This document shows, in pieces, positions 1-8,038 of a DNA stretch of 64,000 nucleotides. The position numbers were made by a program, and so were the translations under genes. The notes beneath the pieces are model-generated. The model was given only the letters and a program-made list of their open reading frames with translations. It was not told the DNA's origin and searched no databases. Within the stretch, counting starts at the first letter, position 1. Each line of letters begins with the position of its first letter. The DNA is taken from the NCBI GenBank assembly GCA_027886905.1, contig JAPCJO010000003.1, forward strand, positions 20,801 to 84,800. Direction: 5' to 3'. This DNA is from Nitrososphaerota archaeon. Its GTDB lineage: Archaea; Thermoproteota; Nitrososphaeria; Nitrososphaerales; Gagatemarchaeaceae.

Positions 1-1685
1 TTCTCGGCGTACTCATAGCGCTCCTTCAGGATCCCCGAACTCGACCCTCCTGCCCTTAGGCTCGAAGGATTGACGGAGGAGGGGGATGGGACTACCCTCA
101 GGACGTCAAGCTCCGCGTGGTAGTCCCTGGCAAAGCCGATCGCCGTCTTGGCCGCGCGCTCCCCGTTCTCGGAGCCGTCCACCGCCACGAGTATCTTGTT
201 CATGGCGAGCGACCTCTTCCCCTCCGCGATGGGAGGTGAGAGCGGGGTCGTGGCTTGCAAGGTCGTCTCCCTGGCCATCACGACCATCTTCGGGCTTCTC
301 ATCAGAGACGCGAAGACTATCCCCACGCCGGACAGGACCGAGGCCCCGAGGAAGGCGTAGCGGAAGCCATCGACGGTCGCTGCCGCGGCCGTCACAGAAG
401 CGCCCGCGCTCGCCGCGACCACGCCGACTATCGTAACCGCAATCGCGAGGCCGATGGGGCCGCCCACCTGCGTCGACGTGTTGATGAGCCCGGAGGCGAG
501 GCCCTCCTCTCCCTTCCTGGCTCCGCTCAGCGCGGCTATGTTGAAGGCGGTGAAGCTCAGGGCGGCGCCGAGGGAGACGACGAGCATGTCTGGGAGGACG
601 CCAGTCAGGAAGGGCGTCCCCAGGTGGAGCTGGGCGAGGAGGAGGAAGCCCGCGGCCTGGACCGTCATGCCCACCAGGAGGACGGGCTTGGGGCCGAAGC
701 GGGTGACGAGCTTCGCGGAGAGGTACCCCCCCACGCTAAGGAACACCAAGGCGGTCGGGAGGAAGGCGAGCCCGGCCGAGAGGGCGGAGTACCCCTGAAT
801 CTGCTGGAGGTAGATGGTCAGGAGGAAGATCATCGAGCTCACCGCGGCGATGGTGAGTATCGCGAGCGCGTTTGCGCTGAAGACGGCCCCGCGACGCAAG
901 AACGAGAGCGGCATCAGCGGGGCGCCGGACCGGTTCTCGATGGCAAGGAAGAGCGCTAGGACGACGCCTGAGAGGCCGAGGGGCACGAGTGTGTCTACCG
1001 AGAGGAGACCCCTGTTCGCCGCGTTGGTCAGGGCGTAGACCAAGATCGAGAGCCCCGCGGTCACCGAGAGCGCGCCCGGAAGGTCGAGGCGCCTCTGGTT
1101 CGGGTCTCCGCGACTCTCGACGAGGAGCCGCGACGCCAGAATGGCGGTCACTATCCCTATGGGGACGTTGACGAAAAAGATAGACCGCCAACCTAGGGTC
1201 GCCGTTAGGACGCCCCCTAGGATTACGCCCGCCGCGAAAGCCGCGGACGAGACAGCCGCGAAGACGCTGAGGGCACGATTCCTCTCACGCCCTTCAGGGA
1301 AGGTGACGACGAGCAAGGAAAGGCCGGTCGCCGAGGCTATCGCGGCCCCTATCCCTTGGACAGCCCTGGCGCCGATGAGGACGCTCTCCGAGGGGGCCAG
1401 ACCGCCCGCGAGCGACGATAGCGCGAATACGACCAGACCTATGCCGAAGAGCCTGCGGCGCCCGTAGAGATCGGAGGCGCGGCCGCTGAGGAGGAGGAAG
1501 CCCGCGAAGGTAAGGCCGTAGGCGCTCACTATCCACTGGCTGTCTGCGAGCGATATCCCAAGTTCGGTGCGCATGGTGGGCAGCGCTATCTGGACTATGG
1601 AGAAGTCCAGGACGATTACGAACTGCGCCAACACAAGCAGCGTCAGAATCAGGGAGAGGCGTGGCGGTGGAGTGGGTTTCGTCAT
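1..1685 (-). CDS. MFS drug-type transporter fused to UspA domain (partial)
   Basis: This gene is missing from the ORF track because it has no stop before the left edge. Reading the minus strand from ATG at 1685 gives one open frame. Residues 1 to about 470 are a DHA2-type major facilitator transporter with 'LDFSIVQIALPTM' in TM1, 'GRASDLYGRRR' after TM2 and 'RAVQGIGAA' in TM4, a 14-helix proton-driven exporter pattern. A short linker leads in frame into 'MNKILVAVDGSENG' (residue 495), the start of a universal stress protein domain that continues off the edge. An internal start at 203 with a GAGG-like site is possible, but no stop separates the two parts. The family is secure; whether one fused protein is made is inference. 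Confidence 0.85.
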   Translation of the reverse strand, partial: MTKPTPPPRLSLILTLLVLAQFVIVLDFSIVQIALPTMRTELGISLADSQWIVSAYGLTFAGFLLLSGRASDLYGRRRLFGIGLVVFALSSLAGGLAPSESVLIGARAVQGIGAAIASATGLSLLVVTFPEGRERNRALSVFAAVSSAAFAAGVILGGVLTATLGWRSIFFVNVPIGIVTAILASRLLVESRGDPNQRRLDLPGALSVTAGLSILVYALTNAANRGLLSVDTLVPLGLSGVVLALFLAIENRSGAPLMPLSFLRRGAVFSANALAILTIAAVSSMIFLLTIYLQQIQGYSALSAGLAFLPTALVFLSVGGYLSAKLVTRFGPKPVLLVGMTVQAAGFLLLAQLHLGTPFLTGVLPDMLVVSLGAALSFTAFNIAALSGARKGEEGLASGLINTSTQVGGPIGLAIAVTIVGVVAASAGASVTAAAATVDGFRYAFLGASVLSGVGIVFASLMRSPKMVVMARETTLQATTPLSPPIAEGKRSLAMNKILVAVDGSENGERAAKTAIGFARDYHAELDVLRVVPSPSSVNPSSLRAGGSSSGILKERYEYAE

Positions 1686-1848
1686 TAAAATCGGACAATT
1701 AGCGGCCCAAATTTGTCGCCTTTTAAATCAGGTAGTATTCTCCAACTAAGTAGGTATCACAAACCCACTTGAATTTCCTCATTCGGAGGGAAATGCGCGT
1801 CTCGCCGTCGGTAAAATAGAGGGGGTCGTATGACGAAGCCGCTCGCCG

Positions 1849-2781
1849 TTGCCTTCCCGCCAAGAGCCGGGCGACAAGGACCCGGAAGAAATCCCAGACA
1901 AGTGCCCGAACTGCGGAAAGAAGGGCACATTCGTGAGGGACGAGGAGAGCGGGGAGATGGTCTGCAGCAACTGCGGCTTTGTCCTAAGAGAGAAGGAGGA
2001 GGAGACGGGGCCATCTTTCTCCTCCTCGGAGGCCGGCACCCTGGAGGTGACGTCAGGTCCTCCGACCTCAATCGCCCAGCCGGACATGGGACTCGCGACC
2101 GTGATTGGGAGGGAGGGCACGGACGCGTCAGGGACAGGGCTCTCATCCAGGACAAAGTCCAGCGTCGAGAGGATGCGCGTCTGGGACAGGAGAAGCCAGC
2201 CCGACCAGTCGGCCTACAGGAGCATGAGCAAGGCCTTCGACGAGATAAAGACCGTCGCGGCGAAGCTCTCAGTCGGGCAGGGGGCGATCGAGCGCGCCGC
2301 CTACATCTACAGGAAGGCGCTCGAGAAGCGTCTCACGAGGGGAAGGTCGTTGACGCAGCTCTCAGCTGCCGCGCTTTACGCGGCTTGCAGGGACCTGCAG
2401 ATCCCGAGGAGCCTGAAGGATGTCGCCGCAGCGGGAAACGTCAGCAAGAAAGACCTCTCTCGATCTTACAGGACCCTCGTTACCGAGCTCGACATCAGGA
2501 TACCTGTAGAGGACCCGATACGTTCGGTCCCGAAGATAGGCTCCGCGATAGGGGCATCCCCTCGGACGATGAGGAGGGCGCAGGAGATCTTGAGGATGGC
2601 CGCTGCGAAGGGGGTCTCCGCGGGCAAGGACCCGATGGGGCTCGCAGGCGCGGCCCTCTATATCGCGAGCCACCTCGAGGGTGAGGGAAAGTCTCAGCCG
2701 ATAGTGGCGAAGGCGTCCGAGGTGACCGAGGTCACGGTTAGAAACAGGTACAGGGCGCTCAAGTCAAGCCTGAAGCTTTGA
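1849..2781 (+). CDS. tfb: Transcription initiation factor IIB (TFB)
   Basis: Archaeal TFIIB, which bridges the TBP-promoter complex and RNA polymerase. The N-terminal zinc ribbon has Cys19/22 and Cys39/42 (CPNC, CSNC). Two cyclin-like repeats follow, at about 120-210 and 215-305, with signatures such as 'AAALYAACRDL' and 'AGAALYIASHL'. The length of 310 aa is normal. The track start is TTG at 1849. A GA-rich Shine-Dalgarno stretch instead precedes ATG 1830, which lies in another frame, so the true N-terminus is uncertain and a small indel is possible. Archaea often carry several TFBs. This one lies directly beside the cluster of genes sharing an unusual promoter motif, but any link between the two is inference. 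Confidence 0.95.
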   Translation: MPSRQEPGDKDPEEIPDKCPNCGKKGTFVRDEESGEMVCSNCGFVLREKEEETGPSFSSSEAGTLEVTSGPPTSIAQPDMGLATVIGREGTDASGTGLSSRTKSSVERMRVWDRRSQPDQSAYRSMSKAFDEIKTVAAKLSVGQGAIERAAYIYRKALEKRLTRGRSLTQLSAAALYAACRDLQIPRSLKDVAAAGNVSKKDLSRSYRTLVTELDIRIPVEDPIRSVPKIGSAIGASPRTMRRAQEILRMAAAKGVSAGKDPMGLAGAALYIASHLEGEGKSQPIVAKASEVTEVTVRNRYRALKSSLKL

Positions 2782-2841
2782 CCCGGCGCGTGCTCCATGG
2801 CGAGATTTAGCCCTCCGTGCTCTAGCTAGAGACTTCGGGCA

Positions 2842-2866
2842 TTACATTTTCGTGCAGAAAATACGT
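2842..2866 (+). promoter_or_regulatory. Shared promoter motif, copy A
   Basis: TTACATTTTC followed by GTGCAGAAAATACG. The motif ends 34 nt before the GTG start at 2899, a distance suited to a BRE/TATA core promoter. It is one of seven near-identical upstream sites between 2.8 and 11.7 kb. Confidence 0.75.
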
Positions 2867-2898
2867 CCTCCTTAGATGAAGGCGCCGCCTCTCTTTTC

Positions 2899-3237
2899 GT
2901 GAGAATCTTGGCCAACAAGGAGAAGGAATTGAGAAGCGCCGCTGAGCGGTCGCTCAGAGAGACCCGAAGGGATTTTGACAAGAGGATCGACGAGATCAGG
3001 GCCGAGCTCCAAGAGATAGGACCCGAGGCGGTAGAGAAGGTCGAAAGATCCCTGAATGATTTGAAGAACGACCTGAAGGCCGAGCTGAAGACCGGCTTCG
3101 ACGACGTCAACGGCATGTTTGAGGACGAGGTCGAATCAGGCAGAGAGCAGGTCCGCGCGCACCCACTTCTCGCGGTCGGGGTCGCGGTCATGGCGGGCGT
3201 CATCGTCGGGATGCTGCTAGGAAAAAACAAAGACTAG
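2899..3237 (+). CDS. DUF883/ElaB-YqjD-like membrane-anchored protein
   Basis: A 112-aa protein with a highly charged, coiled-coil-like body (residues 1-85, rich in K/E/D/R). A single C-terminal glycine-rich TM segment follows, preceded by 'REQVRAHPLLAVGVAV', the signature arrangement of the DUF883 (ElaB/YqjD) family. E. coli members are inner-membrane, stationary-phase proteins that bind ribosomes; whether the archaeal protein does so is unknown. GTG start. It is the first gene of an operon with the holin-like gene 6 nt downstream and is driven by promoter motif copy A. Confidence 0.7.
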   Translation: MRILANKEKELRSAAERSLRETRRDFDKRIDEIRAELQEIGPEAVEKVERSLNDLKNDLKAELKTGFDDVNGMFEDEVESGREQVRAHPLLAVGVAVMAGVIVGMLLGKNKD

Positions 3238-3243
3238 TTTCCG

Positions 3244-3519
3244 ATGCTTCAGAAAATCATTCGGCACCTCATGGAGGACGCCACCGACGGGCTCAAGCAC
3301 GACGTCGAGGCGTACGCCAACAAGGTCCTCAAGCAGATGATGAGAACGCTGGTTCTCGCCGGCGTGGGCGTCACATTCTTGGCAGTCGGATCCGTCTTTC
3401 TCCTGGTCGGCGTCGTGGCTTCTCTCAGCAAGTTCATGTTCAGCGGGTTGGCCTGGGGACTTGTAGGCCTCATCGTTGCGCTGGTCGGTGGGGTGCTTGT
3501 CCTGCTGATCAGACGGTAA
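3244..3519 (+). CDS. Small holin-like/YqjE-like membrane protein
   Basis: A 91-aa protein with an amphipathic N-terminus (residues 1-33) and two hydrophobic helices ('TLVLAGVGVTFLAVGSVFLL' and 'LVGLIVALVGGVLVLLI'), ending in RR. Topology and size match the YqjE/Phage_holin_3_6 type of envelope protein, which in bacteria sits directly after yqjD. The same order here (DUF883-like, then YqjE-like, 6 nt apart) supports the pairing. Its function is not established; it is probably a membrane stress protein rather than a phage lysis holin, since no phage genes lie nearby. Confidence 0.6.
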   Translation: MLQKIIRHLMEDATDGLKHDVEAYANKVLKQMMRTLVLAGVGVTFLAVGSVFLLVGVVASLSKFMFSGLAWGLVGLIVALVGGVLVLLIRR

Positions 3520-3537
3520 CGGGTCGAGGCTAGGCCG

Positions 3538-4737
3538 TTGAACCCGACCGAGAAGCCGATGGACGGCTCTCCGCTGCCAAAGTCGGTCCTCAAATGGGCG
3601 GCGGCGGGGCTGGTGTTGAGCTCCGCGGTCGTCATCGCGATCACGATCTTCTCGGGCGTGACCCTGTCTGACCTAGCGAAGCTCGGCTACCTGACGTTCG
3701 GTCTGGCGGCCGCTGTGTCTGCATGCAGACTCCTTGTCCAGATTGCGAGGTTTAGGGTCGTAACGACCGGACTGAGCAGCGACACAAAAATGGACCTTAC
3801 AGGCCTGCCCATCACCAGGGTGGCTAGCGAGTTCGTCTCGGAGTCGACGCCTGCGACCAGCATGGGGGTGTTCCTGCGCACCTCGTGGTTGGCTGGGAAG
3901 GGGGTGGACGGGGGAAGGGCGCTCTGGATAGGCTACTTCGAAGTGCTCATCGAGATATACGTAGGCGGCGGCCTCGCGCTCATCGCGGCGGCGTATGCGC
4001 TGTCCAGGGGGTCGGTGGCCCTAGGCTCATCGATTGCCGTAATCGCGACGGTCCTGATTGTCGGGTACACGTTGGTGTTTGTAATCCCGGCGGTAAAGAC
4101 CATCAAGGTCCCTCACCGAGTATTTGGCATCATGTCGCGACTGATAGGCGGGCCTAGGGCGACGGCCCTCTATCTCCGCGCTGTCGTGGGCTCTCTGAAC
4201 TTTTCGCTCGCGGCGCGCGCAATCGTAAGCAGGCGCACGCTGCCAGTGGTGGTGAAGGCGGTCCTTCTCACGCTCCTCGAGGACTTCTTGGAAGGGGCGG
4301 CCCTTTGGCTCGTGCTGAACGCCGCAGGCCTCAAGATTGACCTCGTCTCCGCCACCCTTGCGGCGTACGGCGTCGCGGCGGTCGCCCAACTCCCGATAAC
4401 CATCGGCGGCGCGGGTGTGACGGAGCTCACAATGCAAGCATACCTCGTTTCGGTCTACGGGTTCTCATCTTGGGCAGCCGTCGTGCTGTGGAGGATCGCC
4501 ACGTATCAGGTGATGTTGGCGGTCACGGGGATAGTGTTCATGGTGTACCTGCGCAAGAATGCTCATCGACCGTCCAAAGTCGAGGAGAAGGTGCCTCTGG
4601 AGGTCGTCCCGGTCGTAAGCCCGAACGCCCGCTCACTCGGCAATGGTCAAGCGCTTCCCTCCGGATTGGACTGTGCGGAGGCGCCAGCTGGAGGTTTATC
4701 GGACGACTCGCGCAACCGTCTTTCTCGGCAGACCTAG
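3538..4737 (+). CDS. Lysylphosphatidylglycerol synthase TM/flippase-like membrane protein
   Basis: A 399-aa polytopic protein of the PF03706-type family (LPG synthase TM region, UPF0104; archaeal AglD-like transmembrane part). It has about eight hydrophobic segments and the family-like motif 'AQLPITIGGAGVTELTM' near residue 285. The last 60 residues are polar and cytoplasmic. There is no aminoacyl-transfer domain, so a lipid or lipid-linked sugar transport role is more likely than lipid lysylation. TTG start, 18 nt after the holin-like gene, so probably the third gene of the copy-A operon. Its 3' end overlaps the convergent KaiC operon by four bases. Confidence 0.7.
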   Translation: MNPTEKPMDGSPLPKSVLKWAAAGLVLSSAVVIAITIFSGVTLSDLAKLGYLTFGLAAAVSACRLLVQIARFRVVTTGLSSDTKMDLTGLPITRVASEFVSESTPATSMGVFLRTSWLAGKGVDGGRALWIGYFEVLIEIYVGGGLALIAAAYALSRGSVALGSSIAVIATVLIVGYTLVFVIPAVKTIKVPHRVFGIMSRLIGGPRATALYLRAVVGSLNFSLAARAIVSRRTLPVVVKAVLLTLLEDFLEGAALWLVLNAAGLKIDLVSATLAAYGVAAVAQLPITIGGAGVTELTMQAYLVSVYGFSSWAAVVLWRIATYQVMLAVTGIVFMVYLRKNAHRPSKVEEKVPLEVVPVVSPNARSLGNGQALPSGLDCAEAPAGGLSDDSRNRLSRQT

Positions 4738-5066
4738 AGATCGGGCATCGCTTGCGGCAGTGCCTTTGCGCCCCTGCGGACTGAGCTGACTGTGGCGTTG
4801 AAGTCCAGGACGCCATCTATCTCCAAGACCTCGAGCGACCTTCCTGTCGTAAGATGTTTCACTATCGCTTTTTCCAGCGACAGCGTTCCTGCAGGGCCGA
4901 AAAGCGCAAGCAACTTTACGTGGAATTCCATCGGGTCGGGGAAACCGTCAGCCATCTTCATGTGGACCAAGACCGCCTCCGTCCCACTATGACCAAGGAC
5001 CTTGTCGAGCCCGGCGTGCACCGAGTCGTTAAAGGTGGTCGCGAACAATTCCTCCACTTTACTCAC
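4734..5066 (-). CDS. Small KaiC-partner protein (NitrOD5-like), copy 2
   Basis: A 110-aa soluble helical protein, clearly paralogous to the product of 6498-6827: both carry 'GL(D/N)KVLG', an SGT-x-(A/S)-VL segment, 'FPDPxEF', 'KLLA(L/I)FG' and 'SLE(K/R)xIVKxL'. The pattern resembles the small NitrOD5 output domain described for thaumarchaeal KaiC neighbourhoods; that match is from memory and unverified. Its start lies 4 nt after the KaiC-like stop, so the three genes form one operon. Probably a sensor/output partner of the ATPase. No catalytic motif is visible. Confidence 0.65.
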   Translation of the reverse strand: MSKVEELFATTFNDSVHAGLDKVLGHSGTEAVLVHMKMADGFPDPMEFHVKLLALFGPAGTLSLEKAIVKHLTTGRSLEVLEIDGVLDFNATVSSVRRGAKALPQAMPDL

Positions 5067-5070
5067 CTGA

Positions 5071-6501
5071 TCACACGAGTTGAGTCAGCGACGGGAGGAT
5101 GGGGTCATCGAGGTGCTGCAGCGCGTAAATCCCTGTGTAGGGCTTCACGCCGAACATCACGACCGCGCCATCCCTCACGGACAGCCTGGCGTGACTGGAG
5201 CTCATCGAGAGGATTCGCGACCTGATGGGTGAGTTTGCTGGCAGGAAGAGGATGTGCGCATCGCGCGATTGCTGTAGGGTGATTATCTCCTGGGACGTCA
5301 CCTCCAGAAGCGAGTCGAGGTCCGAAGCGAAGAGGTTCTCGAGAGCCGCTATGGAATTCACGTGTAACATGGCCTGGTCGACCGATTTCTTCCTAAGCCT
5401 TGTCGTCTCGTTCGTGACCACTTCGTGGATCTCGTTGGGCGTGGCGTGTTTCGTCATGCTGGTTGTCTCGAGGTCGCTCGACCTTAGGACGTCGAGGATG
5501 TGGAGCCTGTCGCTCGGCGTCCCCTCACCGACGGCCCTGGTCAGGACGGAACTGGTCAGGCCCGTGTTTGCTCCGGGCAACGGCAGGAGGATCGCGCTCC
5601 TCCCCATCGCCAGGAAGTTGATGATTGGTGGAAGCTCGATCGCTCTGAGGGCGAAGTAGGGGACGTCCTCGTCGTATTCGACGGTCAGCGTGCTCCCTGG
5701 GACCATCCCCCCGAGCAGCCGGTCCAATGCCGGGCTCCCGAGGGAATATGCCCCGTCGATGTCCGGCACGGGTGCGAATTTTCGTATCTCCGAGTAGTTG
5801 GGCGTGGCATACGGCTCGAAGAAGGTGAATCTTCCGTCCATGAGCGTGAAGAGGTACTTGCGCTGAGGTATCTTCGTCCCGCGCAGCTTGTGAATGGTGA
5901 ATTCCCGCACCGATCGGTCCTGCTCTTCGACGGTGGACATCTCGAGGATCCCGTCGACGAGGTAGTCGATGGTCGTCGCGCCCGGCTCTTCGCTTACGAA
6001 GACGAGCTGCGCGCCCGAGTTGTTCGAGACGGCGATGAGGGTCTTCTCCGCCCGCAATCTCTCCTTCGAGTCGAATTCCTTGGCAAGGGCGTCCCAGCTG
6101 TCGAACACTACGGTCTTGACCTTCTTGGGGTCCGTCAGTCGCATCACGAACTCCAGGGCCGAGGTCGCGTCTTCGAGCCTGACGTCCAGAAATTCTTGGT
6201 TCTCCAGGGTCTCCTTCATGGCGGGTATGTGCGTCTCGAGGAGCTCCTGCGGAACTCTGGAGGAGATGTACGCGCCGTTCCCCTTCCCCGCCGCCTTTAG
6301 GATCTCCAGCGCGACTGTCGTCTTTCCGGTGCCCGCTAGACCCTTGATGAGCATCGTCCTTATCGGACCGTTCATGAGTTGCTTCAGGCCTAGCAGCGTG
6401 GGGATCCTTGCTTCTGCCAGCTCAGACGATTCTGCCCGTGAGGTCTCAGTCCGGCGATTCGTCTGAACCGGAGCAGGGGCGTCGATTTCTTGTGTTGTCA
6501 A
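5071..6501 (-). CDS. KaiC-like RecA-superfamily ATPase, second domain degenerate
   Basis: A 476-aa protein with two KaiC-like modules. Module 1 (about 35-240) has Walker A 'GLAGTGKT' at residues 54-61 and a Walker-B-like 'TVVFDSWDA' near 135. Module 2 (about 245-476) begins with the KaiC-type 'GSPALDRLLGG' but its P-loop is replaced by 'VEYDEDVPY', so it should not bind nucleotide normally. Archaeal KaiC homologues are proposed signal-transduction hubs rather than clocks. The gene is sandwiched between two paralogous small proteins: ATG overlaps the upstream TGA, and the downstream gap is 4 nt. It has no promoter of its own; copy B upstream of 6827 probably drives all three genes. Confidence 0.85.
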   Translation of the reverse strand: MTTQEIDAPAPVQTNRRTETSRAESSELAEARIPTLLGLKQLMNGPIRTMLIKGLAGTGKTTVALEILKAAGKGNGAYISSRVPQELLETHIPAMKETLENQEFLDVRLEDATSALEFVMRLTDPKKVKTVVFDSWDALAKEFDSKERLRAEKTLIAVSNNSGAQLVFVSEEPGATTIDYLVDGILEMSTVEEQDRSVREFTIHKLRGTKIPQRKYLFTLMDGRFTFFEPYATPNYSEIRKFAPVPDIDGAYSLGSPALDRLLGGMVPGSTLTVEYDEDVPYFALRAIELPPIINFLAMGRSAILLPLPGANTGLTSSVLTRAVGEGTPSDRLHILDVLRSSDLETTSMTKHATPNEIHEVVTNETTRLRKKSVDQAMLHVNSIAALENLFASDLDSLLEVTSQEIITLQQSRDAHILFLPANSPIRSRILSMSSSHARLSVRDGAVVMFGVKPYTGIYALQHLDDPILPSLTQLV

Positions 6502-6827
6502 GCTCTAGCACTCTTCTCTATTGCGGCGATGGTGGCGTCGAAGTCGAAGGCGCCTTCTATCTTCATTAGGTCCAGCGACCACTTGAACCTCAGTGCGAGG
6601 TCCTTGACTATCACTCTCTCCAGCGACTGCGCCCCACTTACGCCGAAGATCGCCAGTAGCTTCTTGTTGAATTCACGGGGGTCAGGGAAGTCATCGACCA
6701 TCCTCATGTAAAGCAGGACGGATGCGGTTCCACTCTCCCCTAGGACCTTGTTCAAACCGCCTTGCACTGCGTCAAGGTATGAAGGTGCGAACTCTTGCCT
6801 TGCTGGGCTCTCCGAGGATGCTTCCAT
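6498..6827 (-). CDS. Small KaiC-partner protein (NitrOD5-like), copy 1
   Basis: A 109-aa helical protein and first gene of the KaiC operon. It shares about half its core residues with copy 2 ('GLNKVLGESGT', 'FPDPREF', 'KLLAIFG', 'SLERVIVKDL'). The stop codon overlaps the KaiC-like start (ATGA), which implies translational coupling and a tight stoichiometric partnership. Promoter motif copy B lies 38 nt upstream of the ATG. Its function is inferred only from the company it keeps. Confidence 0.65.
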   Translation of the reverse strand: MEASSESPARQEFAPSYLDAVQGGLNKVLGESGTASVLLYMRMVDDFPDPREFNKKLLAIFGVSGAQSLERVIVKDLALRFKWSLDLMKIEGAFDFDATIAAIEKSARA

Positions 6828-6862
6828 CGCTGATCAAAGCGGGCACCAGAGTATAACAAGAG

Positions 6863-6888
6863 AATGTATTTTCTGCAAGGAAACGTAC
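6863..6888 (-). promoter_or_regulatory. Shared promoter motif, copy B (KaiC operon)
   Basis: On the minus strand: TACGTTTCC then TTGCAGAAAATAC, ending 38 nt before the ATG at 6827. The core is identical to copies A, F and G. It faces away from copy C, so 6.83-7.08 kb is a divergent promoter region. Confidence 0.75.
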
Positions 6889-7010
6889 TCGTCGGTTCGG
6901 CCGTGGGCCAGGGCGGAAATCCAAAAGATTTAGAGCTAGGCCAGGGAATTCTGGGACCTGCCACTGGGTCGCCTACGCGTGAAACTTGAGGAGGGCGGTA
7001 TTTTCCCAAG

Positions 7011-7036
7011 TTGCATTTTCTTACAAAAAATACCTG
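7011..7036 (+). promoter_or_regulatory. Shared promoter motif, copy C
   Basis: TTGCATTTTC then TTACAAAAAATAC, 50 nt before the GTG at 7084. It keeps the same spacing between the two halves as the other copies but has the most diverged core. Confidence 0.65.
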
Positions 7037-7083
7037 CTTCTTAAATCACAAGTCCACGGTCAAGACTCGAAGATGGCGGTAGA

Positions 7084-7587
7084 GTGAAGCGCGACATGAC
7101 AGCTACCAGCGTCGAAAGGGAGGTCGGTGAGCTTGAAATGCGGTATGGCGTCGTCAAGACGCTCAGGTTCGCGATTGCAGGGGCGGTGGGCTTTGGGGTC
7201 ACAGAGGTCGTCTTGACCATCGGCCTTCTGATCTTGTTCGGAAAGCTGAGTCTTCCCCATTCTAGTTTTGCATCGCCAGCGCTCCTCGGCTTGGATGCTC
7301 TCTCGCTCGTGATTGGCGTCTCGGCTTCCTTCTTCGTAAACGAACGGATTACGGTTCACGTGCCGAAGACTGTCAAGGGTGAGGAGGCCAACAGGTTCAA
7401 GAGGTTTCTGAAGTTTCAGGCAGTGAGCGGGATCGGGAATACAGGCATCGTGGTGGTCCAGCTCGTCCTCTTGGCGACTCTCGAGCTCTCGCCTCTCTTG
7501 GGCACAATCATAGGGGCGGTGGCCACCTATCCAATCGTGTACTTCATCTCGATCAAGTATGTCTGGAAAGCACACCGGACTAGATGA
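7084..7587 (+). CDS. GtrA-like membrane protein
   Basis: A 167-aa protein with four TM helices typical of the GtrA family: 'LRFAIAGAVGFGVTEVVLT' opening TM1, 'SASFFVNERITVH' after TM2 (family consensus F-x-xN-x-x-W/F-T) and a terminal 'YFISIKYVW' before the last charged residues. GtrA proteins are thought to move or present lipid-linked sugars for envelope glycosylation. GTG start at 7084, with an ATG at 7099 as an alternative. Transcribed singly from motif copy C. The extra N-terminal 25 residues are polar. Confidence 0.8.
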   Translation: MKRDMTATSVEREVGELEMRYGVVKTLRFAIAGAVGFGVTEVVLTIGLLILFGKLSLPHSSFASPALLGLDALSLVIGVSASFFVNERITVHVPKTVKGEEANRFKRFLKFQAVSGIGNTGIVVVQLVLLATLELSPLLGTIIGAVATYPIVYFISIKYVWKAHRTR

Positions 7588-7863
7588 CCGGCCAGCCAGG
7601 CCAGAAGTGACATCATTTTCCAGGTGTGCCGATTGCCTTCTTGAAGGTCAGGCCGTTGCGCCCTCTTCCAAATGGGCACAAGTCACGAGCAGCCGTGAGC
7701 TTCCGGGTTACAGAAGATTCCTGAGGGGACAGATTGCGTTCGTTGACGAAAGGGACGGCAAAAAGAAAACGCGAAAGCGCTTCCGCCTGGAAGCAGAAGG
7801 CTGATGGAAGATCCGCCGAGCCTCGAGAAGGGGGGCCCAGGCGACCTCCTCGCATCCAGTCTT

Positions 7864-8025
7864 CTACTTGCCGGTAACCGGATTTTTGCCCTGGTACAGT
7901 CTGTAGCCCACCACTACTATGGCAGCGACTACTAGAATGTTGATTAGTTCTCCCCCGATGCCGCCTATTAGCCCGAAGAACCACAGGGCTAGAAGGACCA
8001 CTGCTACGGTCCAGAAAAGATCCAT
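7864..8025 (-). CDS. Lmo0937-like 53-aa membrane protein (DUF5670-type)
   Basis: Too short for the ORF track. The minus-strand frame starts 'MDLFWTVAVVLLALWFFGL' and ends 'YRLYQGKNPVTGK'. Two hydrophobic segments are separated by a GIGG turn. Length, the opening W, the 'LWFFGLIGG' segment and the basic 'YRLYQG' tail match the lmo0937 family of tiny, stress-associated membrane proteins common in bacteria. It starts 13 nt after the stop of the small gene 8039-8167, so it is probably the second gene of the unit driven by motif copy D. Confidence 0.65.
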   Translation of the reverse strand: MDLFWTVAVVLLALWFFGLIGGIGGELINILVVAAIVVVGYRLYQGKNPVTGK

Positions 8026-8038
8026 TTGTGCTCGACTC

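Noticed and set aside
255-959. 234-aa plus-strand ORF and similar charged Arg/Gly-rich ORFs
   Set aside because: Antisense shadows of the MFS-UspA gene; composition is typical of high-GC out-of-frame reading.
1830-2684. 284-aa ORF overlapping tfb
   Set aside because: Different frame of the TFB gene with Arg/Gly-rich nonsense composition; only its first codons matter for the tfb start question.
7559-7804. 81-aa plus-strand ORF after GtrA
   Set aside because: Overlaps the GtrA end, has no recognisable domain or promoter; the 275-bp gap 7588-7863 shows nothing I can support.
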